The notes below the pieces were generated by a model. The model was not told the DNA's origin, ran no database searches, and worked only from the letters and a program-made list of their open reading frames with translations. Made by a program: the position numbers and the translations under genes. A stretch of 64,000 nucleotides of DNA from Turnera subulata (lineage: Eukaryota > Streptophyta > Magnoliopsida > Malpighiales > Passifloraceae): the NCBI GenBank assembly GCA_028386065.3, contig JAKUCV010005759.1, forward strand, positions 54,587-118,586. The letters run 5' to 3'. Shown here piece after piece: positions 22,923 through 35,300 of this stretch. Position 1 is the stretch's first letter. Each line of letters begins with the position of its first letter.

Positions 22923-23940
22923 TAGGGAAGTACTTTGATGAGAGTGTGAAGGTATTGGAATTGCTTTGCAAAGCGGAGTTGGTTTGCGGTGATGGAGGAG
23001 TAATGTTATAGGCAGTTACCTTTTATAATGCCATACAGTGAATGCATCTTCTGGCCGGATTGGTTGGTTGTGCCGGTTGGTCAATGGCATGGAAAGGTTT
23101 CTTTTTTTCGAAGATTTGTTAGACTTAACTAAGTCAACTAATGGTCTGGGGCAGGCAAAGTGGTTGGTTGCTTGCAATTAAGCTGGAAAGCAACGTAATT
23201 AAAATGAGCCGAGAGGGCAGCCGTTGATTAGATGTTTACAATTTGACGCTCGCAATAACTATCTACTATTAAGAGCATATTCAAACCTCAGCTAGATCAC
23301 TAAATATGGTGAATAAACGATATGATAGGCTAGCTAGAGTCACGATTTACGTTTTAGGGTTTAGTGTTTTCGATTTACAATTTATGCTGTGTTGGGCTTC
23401 TCTCCTAGGAAAAGAGGGGCACCTGAACAACACGTATGTGTTTAATGCATGTGTCTCCCTTCAATGCAGTGTTTCAGATAATTCAAAACACCTATGAGAT
23501 AGGGTTTGGGTAGAAAATGATGAGTGTGCTTCATAAATGTGTTGACGCACGCGAAGGGTTACTGCAGTAGCCCTACACGTGCACTCAATTGTAGGGGAAT
23601 AGGAATGCTGGGGACGGCTTATTTAAAGTTCCGCAGTTTTATTCCAATTGTAGTTATTGTCTTCTTGTTTGTTGGAGCCTTGTTCGTTGCAGCCACTTAG
23701 CACGTAAATGTGTGCGAGCGTTTTTGGCGTCTGTGATAGGGACCGTCGATACATCTACTCAATCCGCCGCTTCATTAGGATGACGGTCCAAACCATCATA
23801 TATTCAATGACGTTACCCATTCGGTCAATGGAACCTCCACAGCCTGCCCCTATTTATGGGTTAACAAGCCCAAGAGTAGTAGTACATAACCACACTAGAC
23901 ACAGAACCGACCAATCTCTCTGCATACTTTGCAAACGCAA

Positions 23941-24222
23941 ATGGGTGACAATGAAGAAACCATTCGACGCCTCTGTCACAGCCTTGTGCGTGTGTCCGAG
24001 CACGCAAAGGCCATGGAAGCCATGTACCGAGAACTGTTGGAACTAAATGAGAGTCTGGCTCAGACGATCCGGACCCGGGACGGGATGCTGGATGAGTGGG
24101 AGGAGGCCTATAATGGGCTCCGTCACAGCTGGGCGGCAGAGGCCAGCAGGGGCCAGGATCTAGCCCGAGAGAACAATCGCCTCAAGCAGGAACTAAAGAA
24201 GAAGAAGCCCAGGGGGGGCTGA
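23941..24222 (+). CDS. 93-aa coiled-coil protein inside the MULE
   Basis: Opens MGDNEETIRRLCHSLVRV and is almost entirely charged helix (MYRELLELNESLAQTIRTRD, DEWEEAYNGLRHSW, ARENNRLKQELKKKKPRGG), with a lysine-rich tail. TTATTTAAAG at about 23619 and CTATTTATGG at about 23850 are possible TATA boxes. A 112-aa frame (23708-24046) overlaps it in another register and is probably a shadow or upstream ORF. No known domain is recognised; heptad spacing suggests dimerisation, possibly with the coiled coil of the GRF ORF. Expression is unproven. Confidence 0.45.
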   Translation: MGDNEETIRRLCHSLVRVSEHAKAMEAMYRELLELNESLAQTIRTRDGMLDEWEEAYNGLRHSWAAEASRGQDLARENNRLKQELKKKKPRGG

Positions 24223-25164
24223 TTAAGATTTTAGAATACTGTTTTCTATTTTCCTTTGTATGTTCCCCTTTGTGTTTTGTTACAGAAATGTGTTCTCTCT
24301 TCTACTGCAATACAATTCTGTTTTCTCCTCTCCTGTAATACTACCGTTTGCTTTCTACTATTTGCGTTTAAGTTCGTTTACGTTATTGGAAATACATATG
24401 TCGTTCACTCCAAGCGAACCCTTATGTCGTTCACTGTTTGACGTTGTTGGTTTGCCTAAATTCGCGGAGTTTATCTCCTTCTCTCCTCTAAGGTTTTGTC
24501 GTTCACATTAACGTATTATATATATTTTGGTTACATACATATCTCGGGAGATGACAATGTATTATGGAGAGTACCTTGGTAATTGTTACATAGTTTGTTA
24601 ACTTTTTTTTGGGGGCTGTAGATAAGTTAATGATAAGGATAAGATTTTGGGAATAAGTTTGCTGAATTGGAAAACAGAAAACGCTCAACCCTAAAACCAT
24701 AAACTGTAAACCCTAAAACTCTAATGTTAATGAAGTCAAAAGTTTATTTCCAGTAACTGCACAATTACCATCGCAATATTTGGGATTTCAGTGTGGCCAA
24801 CATTACGGAATATGCTCTTTGTTTGGGAATGAATTAATAGGGTTGCCTTTGCAGGACTTCCTAAACAAAAGAACATACACTCCAACCATACGATTCTACC
24901 CCCATGACTGAAAAGAGGCAAACATGCATCATCAACAAACTGAATAACAAGTACAAAAAGCCTGACAACAGAAAACCAAATTAATCACTACTAACATAAA
25001 AACTGAGTGCACTGGGTCAATTCCCAAAGGACTATAACAATAACAGAAATAGAACAATCCGATTAACTACCATTCCCATACCTAGATTGAACAACAGAAA
25101 TACCGGAATCCCCAACCGACTCACCATAGTCATAATCCATGACGACAGACTGAATCCGATATAG
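24223..25164. other. MULE interior without a recognised gene
   Basis: AT-rich sequence between the coiled-coil ORF and the 3' end of the zinc-knuckle ORF. It contains TTTAGGG-like words near 24685-24720 but no ordered array. I see no supported gene. Confidence 0.4.
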
Positions 25165-25680
25165 CTAGAATCGCCCGTCGAAATGACATGGCTTCATCCA
25201 ATGCCCACAACTAGTGTCATGAGGTAGTTCAATGCCCTCACTGTCACGCTTCTCCAAAGGGCATCCTCCAATTAGATGCCCTACCATACCGCATCTGTAG
25301 CAAAGACTCCCAAGGTTCTCGTACTTGAAGGTGATCCAGATTTCATCCCACTTAAAAGCATGATGCACACCCGGAAGCAGGGGACGGCAAAAATCCAACC
25401 CCACTTTCACTCTAACAAAACGCTTCCCTCCAAACAGGGAAACAACATATGGATCATAACTATAAAACGCTGGGAAATTAGCTCTCGTTACCCGAGTTAT
25501 GACGGAGTGGCAAATAAAGTCGTTAGGGATGTTGTGCAACTGAACCCAACAAGAGTGAATCCGAGGGTTTGCCCCTGGCCGAACCTGTCGAGGAACCCGT
25601 GTGGGTTGCCTGGCCTCGCAATCGCTTATCGGTTTTCTTGACTGGTTGGTGGAACAAGCAGTGGCGACCAGTGCACACAA
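25165..25680 (-). CDS. 171-aa zinc-knuckle protein (LINE ORF1 / DUF4283-related) inside the MULE
   Basis: Open frame MCALVATACSTNQSRK..., with WVQLHNIPNDFICHSVITRV, YDPYVVSLFGGKRFVRVKVG and LDFCRPLLPGV. It ends in WITFKYENLGSLCYRCGMVG, HLIGGC, a CX2CX4HX4C knuckle. The 'W-x-QLH-x-IP ... FVRVK ... W-x-x-FKYE-x-L-x-x-x-CYRCG' order is that of the second half of DUF4283/CCHC_4 proteins. Its sister copy lies at 22326-22922 on the same strand and a more distant one at 20592-21408. It is the only intact copy of the three. Likely a nucleic-acid-binding protein. Whether it is captured cargo or part of the element is unknown. Confidence 0.55.
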   Translation of the reverse strand: MCALVATACSTNQSRKPISDCEARQPTRVPRQVRPGANPRIHSCWVQLHNIPNDFICHSVITRVTRANFPAFYSYDPYVVSLFGGKRFVRVKVGLDFCRPLLPGVHHAFKWDEIWITFKYENLGSLCYRCGMVGHLIGGCPLEKRDSEGIELPHDTSCGHWMKPCHFDGRF

Positions 25681-26390
25681 TGATACGCTATTGGAATCGG
25701 CTTGACGCTATGCTTTAGAGTGGGGAGGGAGTGGGGGTCCAGTGCTAAAGGTTTAGTGCAGAAGTTTTTGTGAGGGCGGTTAAAATATAGAGACGGAGAT
25801 ATAGCAAACAGTGTTTCGCAGTGAACTACGGAACCGGCATTAATGAGTCATTATCATAAAAAACGACAACCACAGGAAACGAAGAGGTGAGATGCTTTAG
25901 CTCGGGAACAAGCGATTTGCGTCATCCAAGGGGAGACATTTAGGTGATGGTAATGGATGACTTTCATGAAATGACACTTACCTCAATTGTTAACCACCCC
26001 CAAAATTCACAAGACATCAGTGGTTCGATACACACTCCAATCGTCTACGTTTCACCCATTTGTTTTTTCCCAGAGGCATCCAATTAGTAAGTCAATAAAG
26101 GCAATTGAAGCCCTACATTTTTTCCAAAATGGGCCCCCAGCCTACATTCCGAGGGTCTGCAAGAGTATAATTGTAACAATTGGGCCCCCAATTTCTCATG
26201 CCATAATCACTGTCAGATACAAGAGTCCATACTCAGAGAACCATCCTACACAAAATATACATATAAGACTGATAAATATATACGACGACATATCCGAAGA
26301 ACCATATTAGACAGTTAAATATGCGAGTACAGACCACATCACGCATTACACAACTCCAGCTTACTCCACTTAAAAAAAACTCCAGCTTAC

Positions 26391-29300
26391 TCATGAATAA
26401 CTGGATTTACTTATCTTCACCCTACTTTGTACCGCTTGTTTTCCAATTACAATCCCTCCCTGCCTTCTCCTTGTAGAAGCTACTATCCCTCCATGCCTTC
26501 TCCTTGTAGCAGCTACTACTGCTGTCGAAATCCTCTTCCTCACATCAGCTTGAAGTTGGCCCGTCGTCATTGCTTCTTTGCCCTTCCATTGCAGCCCTTT
26601 TGCTTTGAACCCAATGTCGAAAGTCTTGGCATCTACCGGCTGTGGGATTGGCTTCAATTTTTTCAATCTCGTATTGATTACCCTCTCCAATGGCCTCCCA
26701 GCCTGTAATATTACATGACGTCAAGACCATTAATGCCATAACAATGGTGCAAGTAGCACTGCACTATTGACAGCCACAATACTAAGCCCTACGATGTCAG
26801 AGCCAACTTACATTTTGAACATAGGTTTTTGTCTTCTCATTATACATCACCCTATATCCATAGTTGCCTTGATTGTATTTGTTGCACTTCGCAGGCTGTT
26901 CAGGACCTTTATGCTGTTTAGTTGTTACAGGTCTCCCTCGCTTCACTGTATTATCAAGCTGATTCCCCGGTGGAGGTGGCCCTCCTCTCTGTGTCACCGC
27001 CTTTGCACCCTGTGTCACCTTATTCCTAGCCTCAGTACGAGTTGGTGCCCCTTGTCTCGATGCTCCGACTTGTGCATTAAAGGCCCCTGTGTATCTTTCT
27101 GGGGGGTGAATGTTCCTCACTGGTCTAGTACGTTGCACAGTTGCATTTGGAACCTCCTTCCAACTCTTTCGGCCTTTACTTTTGCGGAAGGGTTGGGCAG
27201 CTTCACTACCATATGGTTGTGAGCCTAAACAAGAAACACGATAAGTGAGTCAGGTTTTGCCGCATGAGCGGTAAGTGAGCAGTGGCCATAATGGGCGAGT
27301 TTCACCTTCTGCCTCCCTAACGTCTCCTGCACTGACATTGTTACCTCCCCCTGCTGTGGCCTGACCTGATGTTTGCGGCTCCTGTTGTTGTGTGTCCCTA
27401 CAAGATGCTTCTGCTTGTCTGCCCTCACCACATGCTTCTGCTTGTCTGCCCTCACCAGATGGTTGTGGTTCTGTACCTATACGAAGAGTATGTGGGGATT
27501 AATCAACATGTACAACAGAACATAGTGGAAATTATATGTAGCTAACCCTGTGATGCTCCAGCCCCGGCACTACTGGGGTGACTGCATAGTGGCCTAGCAG
27601 GTGGATCAGGATGAGTCAAAATCATATGCTTAATTGCTGAAATTGGTAGGGAGCCCTCATATAGTAGGGCCACAATGGGCTCTTCTGGCCGGTCATTTCC
27701 ATTATCCTGCTTAACAACAACACAACCGTTTCAGCATAACACAAATATACGTCATACGTAGCAAAATGAGCCCATGCCCTCCTTTATAGTACCTGATGGC
27801 CCCCAGTTCCACATGTTCTCCTGTTATGGTCCTTCCCGCATTTGGTGCATTTCCTGGTCTCCCCGTATCTGCTCAATTTTCCAGTCTTTTTTGGCTCCTC
27901 TTTGTCTTTCTCCTTGTTCCTCTTTGGCCTCCCTAGTATCGGCCTTACAGCCGGTGGCAGCAGTGGTCTGTCGTCAGTCAATGGCCAGTATTTCTTTCCC
28001 CTCATTCCTCCAAGGGAGTGTTCGTAGCTTGCAGTATATGCGGCCTTCCTATACCAATGGCTAACATAGTCCTTTGGTTGTTTTCCTACATGATATATAG
28101 CAGTTACGGCATGTACAAGGAATTCCAGTCAGCTGCCATGCCCTACAGGAATAGATGAGGCTTTAGAGATCCACCAAGTGTTGCTCATCTCCCATTTTGA
28201 CCTCATATTCATGAGTGCTGTTGAATTCCATATTCCAATTGAATGAACTTTCTTTAGTCTTCTCTAGCTTCGCTTGGATTTTGGGAGCTATTTTCCCGTC
28301 TTCCCATGCTGCAGCCCACATCTTTTTTCCTCGGAGTCTATTCATGATCATAACCCTTATCTCCTCCAACATGGAGATGATAGGTTTGCTCCTAGTTTTC
28401 AATATCCATGCATTGAACGTCTCTGAGATGTTGTTGTCAATAGAATAACACTTAAACCTCCGTTGAGAAGTAGGCCTTGTACCATGTCTAAGGCGGATAA
28501 CGTTGGACTAAGTCATCGACGCATCCAGGACCCAACTTGTCAAGCTCCCCAGCTTCTCAGCAAAGTCTTGGACATAAGTACTCCTTGTGCACTTCCAGAA
28601 ATGGATCTTTTTGTCCAACCCCTTCCACTTCTTCTGCCAGTTTGCATAAATGTGCCTTGCACACATTCTATGCTCAGCCTGTGATAAAACATCTCCGACC
28701 AAAGAAACAAGGCCCTAACGTTGGTACCCTTGAATTAGTACAACGGCCACATAAAATCAACCAAAATAACAGAAGCAAACCGCAACTATCGTGTTCAAAC
28801 ATGAATGCCAGACAACAACAGGTGGAAATCAATGTGTTGAAGGAACTGTCTCACAATCATAACATAATTAATACCCTATAATCAAGGATTATTTGACCAA
28901 CCTACCCTTATTCCACTTTTAATATTAATAGACTAAATGATGTAATTGTTATATGTTTCGAATGATAAATATGGGAAAAGGCAATGACTCATGATTGGAA
29001 CATGTAAAGAGACAACGTAGGGAGTACCTTCTGCATGTCTGACACCAATGCAAGTCCGCGACCATCACCTTCTATGTTTAGGTCGAAAATTAGGAGCTCT
29101 ATGAACCATCTCTAGCTGGAATAGTTCTCTACCTCCACTACGCACCAGGCAATTGGAAACATTTGATTGTTTCTGTCTTAACCGACGGCGCATAGGAGTT
29201 GTCCTTTACAAAAGGCCCTTCAAGAAACACCCATCAAGCCCAATGATTGGCCTACACCCAGCTTTCCACCCCTCTTTGCATGCCGTAAAGCAAATATAAA

Positions 29301-30959
29301 TCCTCATGAACCTTGGATTATCTGGGTCATCATTGCTTGCCTTGATGACAATAGTGCTCCCTGAGTTTCTAGCCAACAATTCTTGCCGATAACTGTGCAG
29401 GTCACTATATTCTCCCCGGAACGATGCAGTGTAGTGACCCATGACCACTTTTTTCACCCGCCAACACATTGTCAGGGACACATCTATCCACAGCTCCTTC
29501 ACAAATCCTGAATCTGCTCCCCTGTCAAACTAGGATGCACAACAATCCTATCTCCCAACAGCCTTGCGAGAACATCCGTCCTCATAACCCGCACTCTGTT
29601 TGTCCTAGTGCAGCTATGTAGATGATGGTACGTTTTCACCTGCAAGGTTTTCTCAGCATTCTCACTGACGTGCAGCACCTATGGACATCCGGGCCTACAA
29701 ATGACCCGCAGTTTTTCTTATCATTACGGAAGGACTTTATTGGCACACCTTTCTTAACCCCATATATTCTCATAGCCTCTCTCAGTTGCTTAATATTCTT
29801 GAACACCATACCCACAAACCAATCAGGGCATCCAGCAGTACTATCTGTATACACCAAAGAAGTTGATGGAACAACCCTCGGCCCATCATCTTCTTCATCT
29901 AGATGGTCATCGTCCGAACCAACCACGCTCACAAGCTCTTCAGGATCATAGTCGTCACTCTCGTACCCTAGAACTTTCCCCCTGGCTCTCGACCTTCATC
30001 ACCACCATCATCATCTTCGTCATCACCATCGTCATCATCTTCGTCATCAACATCGCCATCTTCCCCCGTTTCATTATCATCATCCACAAGGACATCCAAT
30101 TTTTGAATTGCTTTGTTTCTCACAATCTCACTTACTTCGACCCAAGCATCTCGCGTCTCATCATCATCCTCATCATCGCCACCCAAGCCCATGCTGAATA
30201 GGATGCCATCATCACCATCACAAACACGCAGTTCGTCATTACCCTGCCACTGGCCACCACCATTTAAGTCCTGCCCATCACCACCACAATTTACACCTTC
30301 ATGGGGACCACAGAAGTCCAAGGCCCTGCTACAATTACCACCGTCAACAATAACATTTGAACCCGCAACCACGGGACTACATTGAGCAGTGGATATGGAA
30401 GCTGCCCAAAGTGTATCTCCGAAGCTGCTCTCTTCTGTGAAATCAACTGGGTCACCTAGCACAAAGTATTCAACCCTTACATCTACAGCATTTGAGAAAG
30501 AGCCTCCAAGGTGGGGTGCACTTGGTTGCACTTCGTGTTCAACCTGCACTTCTCCTGTAATGTCTATAGCTTGCTGAACCCCCACCTCTGCATCCGCTGT
30601 CCCACGAACACATACTTCAACTCCCACGACCTCAGCCTCATCTCTTGCAGGAGCAGTAGCACGGTGGTCAAGAAAAACCTCAATGCATTTGTGTTTCGTC
30701 AAAACCCTTTGAATTTGGAAAAGGTATGTTCCCACAGTAACCCTACAACACCTTTCACTTTCCCCGAAGGAACAAAAAAGTGAATGCCATATATTTTTGG
30801 GAACCGCAGGTCGTTTTCCACTCGATCCTCAAACGTCTTCAAGTCTAACGCCTGAATACTCTTTTACTCATACAAGACCATCTTACCACCCACATAAACC
30901 ACGTTTCTCCCCTTCTCGACAAAACGCCCGCCGTACTTTACTGAAATTATGTATGCCAT
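26391..30959 (-). pseudogene. MULE transposase (mudrA-like), multi-exon and broken
   Basis: Begins at 30959 with MAYIISVKYGGRFVEKGRNV, the short N-terminal module of MuDR-type transposases, stopped at codon 32. Next comes a long acidic region (30735-29968). The MuDR DNA-binding domain follows (29830-29640: FKNIKQLREAMRIYGVKKGV, SFRNDKKNC). The catalytic MULE domain starts at 29502-29206 (FTACKEGWKAGCRPIIGLDG), continues in broken frames to about 29035 (VENYSS, LALVSDMQK), and after a probable intron resumes at 28702 (AEHRMCARHIYANWQKKWKG). A further segment at 28402-28163 leads to the knuckle CTKCGKDHNRRTC (27905-27870). Low-complexity C-terminal pieces occupy 27220-26391. Stops and frameshifts throughout. 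Confidence 0.85.
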
Positions 30960-31569
30960 TTCTGCCACAACCAATCAAAAAATAAATTCATAAACGTAAC
31001 CACCAACGATTAGTTAATACAACTAGGTTTTGCCAAAGTTAGAATTAATATTGTTACAGGCAGTACAGACACTCCCACACAGATAAAAACAATAAGAAAA
31101 GGTTGCGCATGGTCCTCACGTGGACCACATTGTCATCAAAAGGCAAACTCACAACCCATAGCAATATAAAGACAACAGAATCCAGAATAGTACAAAGACA
31201 GATCTAACACTCCTTTCCACTTACCGTGAAAGGAACAATACGCTCACGTGCAGGAACAATCCACTTTCGTATCAAGCTTCTCCTTCAAGCTTCGGACAAA
31301 GATCATGTGAACAGTTCCCCACAGCCTCACGCCCTCACATTCACCAATTTTTCCTTCTTCAAAGGCATTCCCGACACCATCCAACCTCAACTACACAGAT
31401 CCTATGGATCGGACGCCCCGAAGGGAGAGGACACGATATCTTAAGACAGTACTGTTTTAGATCCAATAAGCAAGTTCAGTTAAGTCAACTTGGTTCTAAA
31501 AAAAAAGTTAATGAAGTCACTTAAAAGAAACTTGGTTAATTCAGTTCAAGCGAGTCACTTTGGTCCAAT
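30960..31569. other. Promoter/leader region between transposase start and right TIR
   Basis: About 600 bases without a recognised gene. By analogy with other MULEs, transcription of the transposase would start in or near the right TIR and cross this region leftward. Confidence 0.4.
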
Positions 31570-32117
31570 AATAAACGTTGGTGAACTCACTTATATTACT
31601 TGGAGCGGGTAAGGGGGAAAATAGTAAAAGGAAAAAAGATAAAAAGAAATTAATTCCACCGATAGTAGGGGTTCGAAAATCGGGCCAGGAGAGAGAAGCG
31701 GGGAAAAAAAGGGTTTGGAAGTGGGGTTTTGGCGGGACTCGGACCGGGAAACGGGTGGCGGGTCGTCCGGGAAGCGGGCGGGTGCGGGCCGCGGCACTGT
31801 TCATTAGGGCAGGCTGGGCAGGGGTCCCACCATCCACGTGTCAGTCAGGTACTGGGCCACGTCCCCATGTGCGCCACCCGGGTGAAGGTGGCCACGTGGT
31901 GCCTCCACGTCGGATGAAGGCACACGCCAAATTGAGTGAACAGTTGCCCAATTTTGACTTTGGGCAAATTGAAATGGATTTGGATAACTGACCCAAATCG
32001 AAATAAATGTGGTAGCTTGGAAGGGAAATTGAACTTTTTGTATTTCCTAATTGGAGTTTTGAATAAAACGACTTGCAGTTTTCGAGTTAACTGAGGTCCT
32101 ATTTTAGAGTTTATGCC
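31570..32117 (-). repeat. Right terminal inverted repeat of the MULE
   Basis: Reverse-complement partner of 18893-19440. It carries the matching CACGTG core at 31893-31898. Local differences include a slightly different run around 31740-31800. Flanked externally by AATTCTTTA. Confidence 0.92.
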
Positions 32118-32306
32118 AATTCTTTACTCAAACTATGTATAAGAATAGAACAATCTATCTTGTTAAACATTCACGGGCATAGCTAATTTGAGATCATTGT
32201 TGAATACCAGTCAATAAGTATAAAGAACTGATTGCTTTTAAATATTTCCTAGTCAGAAAGCTATAGTTTCTTTTTATTATGGCAAAGATTTATTCAAGTA
32301 CAAAGT

Positions 32307-32390
32307 AGGTATTATTGAGAGAGCACAGGAATTGTACAGGACAAGAATAGGTATTACTGAGAGAGCACAGGAATTGAACAGGACAAGAAT
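32307..32390 (+). repeat. Two-copy 42-bp tandem duplication
   Basis: The units 32307-32348 and 32349-32390 both read AGGTATTA(T/C)TGAGAGAGCA, then CAGGAATTG(T/A)ACAGGACAAG. They differ at about two positions. Confidence 0.85.
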
Positions 32391-35300
32391 ATTTATTTTT
32401 TTTTCATTATTATCCTTTTGTAAAGACATGAGCTGCTACTTCCTATCTTTTCTTTTCCTTGTTTTTTGTTGTTTTATTTTCCTTTCATGAGTGATATTAC
32501 ACAAAATTTAAGAGAGTGTAATTTTATTGAGACTTAAGAAATAATTACAAAAGGGTATTTAAGGTCTGCTAGGGGCTAGCTCGATCCAACGGTCACGATT
32601 GTCACTTGTTTCCCCCTTTAACGATTGAGATGATGCTCCTTTTTATCCAGTTGTCCCTCTAGTTATATTTATAGACTTTTGCAGAATGGACTCTTTTTCA
32701 CTTGGTGGATCTAACGTACTCCTATAATTTGTCAAGTCATATCTATGAGAATCTTAACAATACGAGCATTCTACTCATATTTTATATTGGTTCAAGCATA
32801 TTCTTTTTTGAGAATTGTTCAAGCATATTCTCATTTGGTCTTCGAGTAAAATAAACCCTGTCCCAACAAGAATATCCTGGAAAGCTTGTAACTGCGGAGT
32901 TAATTTCACTTGAAGAAACTGGGAGTCCATGGAATGCATCGCCTTAAGATACACCGACTGCACTCCGATAATTTATGAACTAGATGTGAAATGTGGGTGT
33001 CGAGTTGTCGTCTTTTGTTCTACATTTTTCATTTTTCTTGTAATAAAACGATATGATTAGTGCGGATTTAGATCCTCTATTTTTTTAAGGCTCCTTCAAA
33101 TGAGTTGTAGAATCCACAATTTGGCTGGTTGTGCAATAGTAAAATCCACAATGTGAGAGCTCGAACTGTCATATTTCTCTAAGAAAGAAAAGGGAAAAAG
33201 TGGTTTGAGACTCAAAATTCTTAGGATGTTGGTTTGAGACTCAATTTTTTTTTTTTTTCCAGTTCATCTGAATTGTGGGATGCCCAATTTGTTCCTTTTT
33301 ATTTTTAGAATGCCTCATCCTTCATACATGTTAGTTATCTGTGAAATTCACACTAGAATCTCAAAGGAGGGAACAAAAATCAGCCTCATATAGTTTGTAG
33401 CTTTTTTCTTAAAAAGTTTGGTTACAACTTCCATCAAAACAGGAACAATAAAAAAAAAAAAAAGGCAAGTTGGAGATTGTATTACCTATGTCCCAGCTTG
33501 AAGGAGAGTGTTGGCATAATTAGAAGAATACTGGTATGAGTCATGGAAAATCAATGTCCACATTTATCAGTGATTCCTGGGAAATAATTGATCCACATTT
33601 TTTTTGATAGTAAAATAATTGATCCGCATGTACCATGCGCATCTTGGTTTGTATCTAATGAATCATTATTTCTGTTCTGATGCAACTGAGAGTAGGAGGT
33701 TGATAACATTATTTGATTAATTTGGGCACTAAAGAGTTCAAACCGATACATTGCGAGATGAAAGCAGTAGCCCTTTCTGGAAGGCATGTGTTATATGAGA
33801 TCAGTAGCTTGACAATGATCACGATGACTTATTTTTGCGAACACGCAGTGGAAAACAGGTAATAAGCAATCCAGTTACACAAGAATTCATGGAAGTTCAA
33901 GTACTCGGGCTACCAGATGCAGGTTTCGAGATTGTACCTTACATATACACGCGTGTCAGCCGTAAGTTTACTCAATTCTGAAGAAATACATTGAGCAGTA
34001 TATACATGCGTGAGATGGCATATTAACAATTCAGTTGCAGTGACAGCATGAATTCCCTCCATTCCAACAAAGGAAACCTTTAAAATATACTGGAATTGTT
34101 GAATATATGAATCATTGATAAGATGCATTTGGGTTTTCCAAGTAAAGAGAGCCAGTGATTAGATAGAAAAGTCAAAAGGTACTGATTAGATAGACGTCAT
34201 ACAAGTACAAGGGAAGAACTGCAGGGTGATGAAGTCGTGATGGAACTGTAAAGCAGGTGTTTTAGACCTTTGACTCAAAGGGTATGTGAGCTGCTTTTGG
34301 TTAAAAGCCTCTATTTAAGGGGGGAAAAAAAAAATCTAAATGTATTCAGTAATTTAAATCATATTCAGCTCTTTGTTCGTTAATTTCAGCTGCCTGTGAG
34401 CTGAAATACAACTTAGTAGTCTAGCAGAGTTTATTTTTCTCACCAGTGCCTTAGTTTTGTCCCAAATGGTTACTTTATTATGTCTTTGGGATCCCTTCCG
34501 TTCCCTCCCAATTGGTTTCTTTTGGTCAGAAAAAATTACACTGCTAGTACTATTGTTCCCAGTTGGTTGTTGTCCCTGAGCTTCTCATGATGATATTGTG
34601 GTATGGTGTTGCACTTGCAAAGATTGCCCCGAAGTTGCTGTACGATCTGTAATTTTACGCGAGAAGATAAAAAACGCTCTGGCTGTTGATGAAAATGGTG
34701 GATGGCTGTTTTTCATTACTTGCAGATTATATACTTGTGAAAAATGTTTTTTTTTTTCTTATAAAGAATGTGTAAATAAGTTAAAACAGAAATTTCAGAA
34801 ATTTTGAATGATTTTCTTATTTAAACTGTTAATTACCCAGTAATAGTACAGTTAAAATATAATACGAGCGAGCGGGTCTATGAAGCCAAATTAGCTTGGT
34901 ACATTGGTTTTGCAAGCAACATAGAATCCCGCAAACCCTTCTCTTCCCCCAATAAAAAAGCCAAAGATCAAATCATTTGCTAGTGGATGGTAACTTGTCA
35001 ACTAATAAAAGTTCAAAAAAGAACATCTATGATGTGGTGGTTAATAAGAATTTAGACTTAGTAGTCAAGCATTTAGAAAAGCTAAAGGAAACTCCACAAC
35101 TTCTGGAAGAAAAGGGTTCGTGTCATCACTTGTGTGGGGCAATCTGATGATTATGTCGTACTACTACTACTAACACTGACCAACAACTTGGGACTTAAAA
35201 GTTGACACTGCCCTTCTCTACTGTTCTCTCCTCGTATCCTTTGTCTGCGCCTAGTTTCAGTGTACAAAACCTAACCTACTACTACTCTCTTTACTGAATC

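Larger units (their letters stand above)
18893..32117. mobile_element. 13.2 kb Mutator-like element (MULE) with long terminal inverted repeats
   Basis: The two ends, GGCATAATGCCTAAAATAGG on the left and the right end reverse-complemented as GGCATAAACTCTAAAATAGG, extend into inverted repeats of about 548 bp. Identical 9-base flanks, AATTCTTTA, lie at 18884-18892 and 32118-32126, the duplication length diagnostic of Mutator elements. Inside, a mudrA-like transposase pseudogene reads inward from the right TIR. A GRF zinc-finger ORF reads inward from the left TIR, and a coiled-coil ORF and three zinc-knuckle ORFs lie between. The transposase is broken, so the copy would need outside transposase to move. 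Confidence 0.93.

Noticed and set aside
26767..27222. 151-codon plus-strand frame
   Set aside because: Antisense to the low-complexity C-terminus of the MULE transposase; no domain.
28655..28690. GCTCAGCCTGTG near the MULE transposase as a further Athila palindrome
   Set aside because: Only one half-site, and it lies within transposase coding sequence (AEHRMC); likely chance.
29863..30577. Plus-strand frames opposite the MULE transposase
   Set aside because: Shadows of the acidic repeats of the minus-strand pseudogene; composition-driven.
34598..34807. Cys-rich 69-codon frame upstream of NF-YA
   Set aside because: Cys spacing matches no zinc-finger family; AT-rich context and no splice support.
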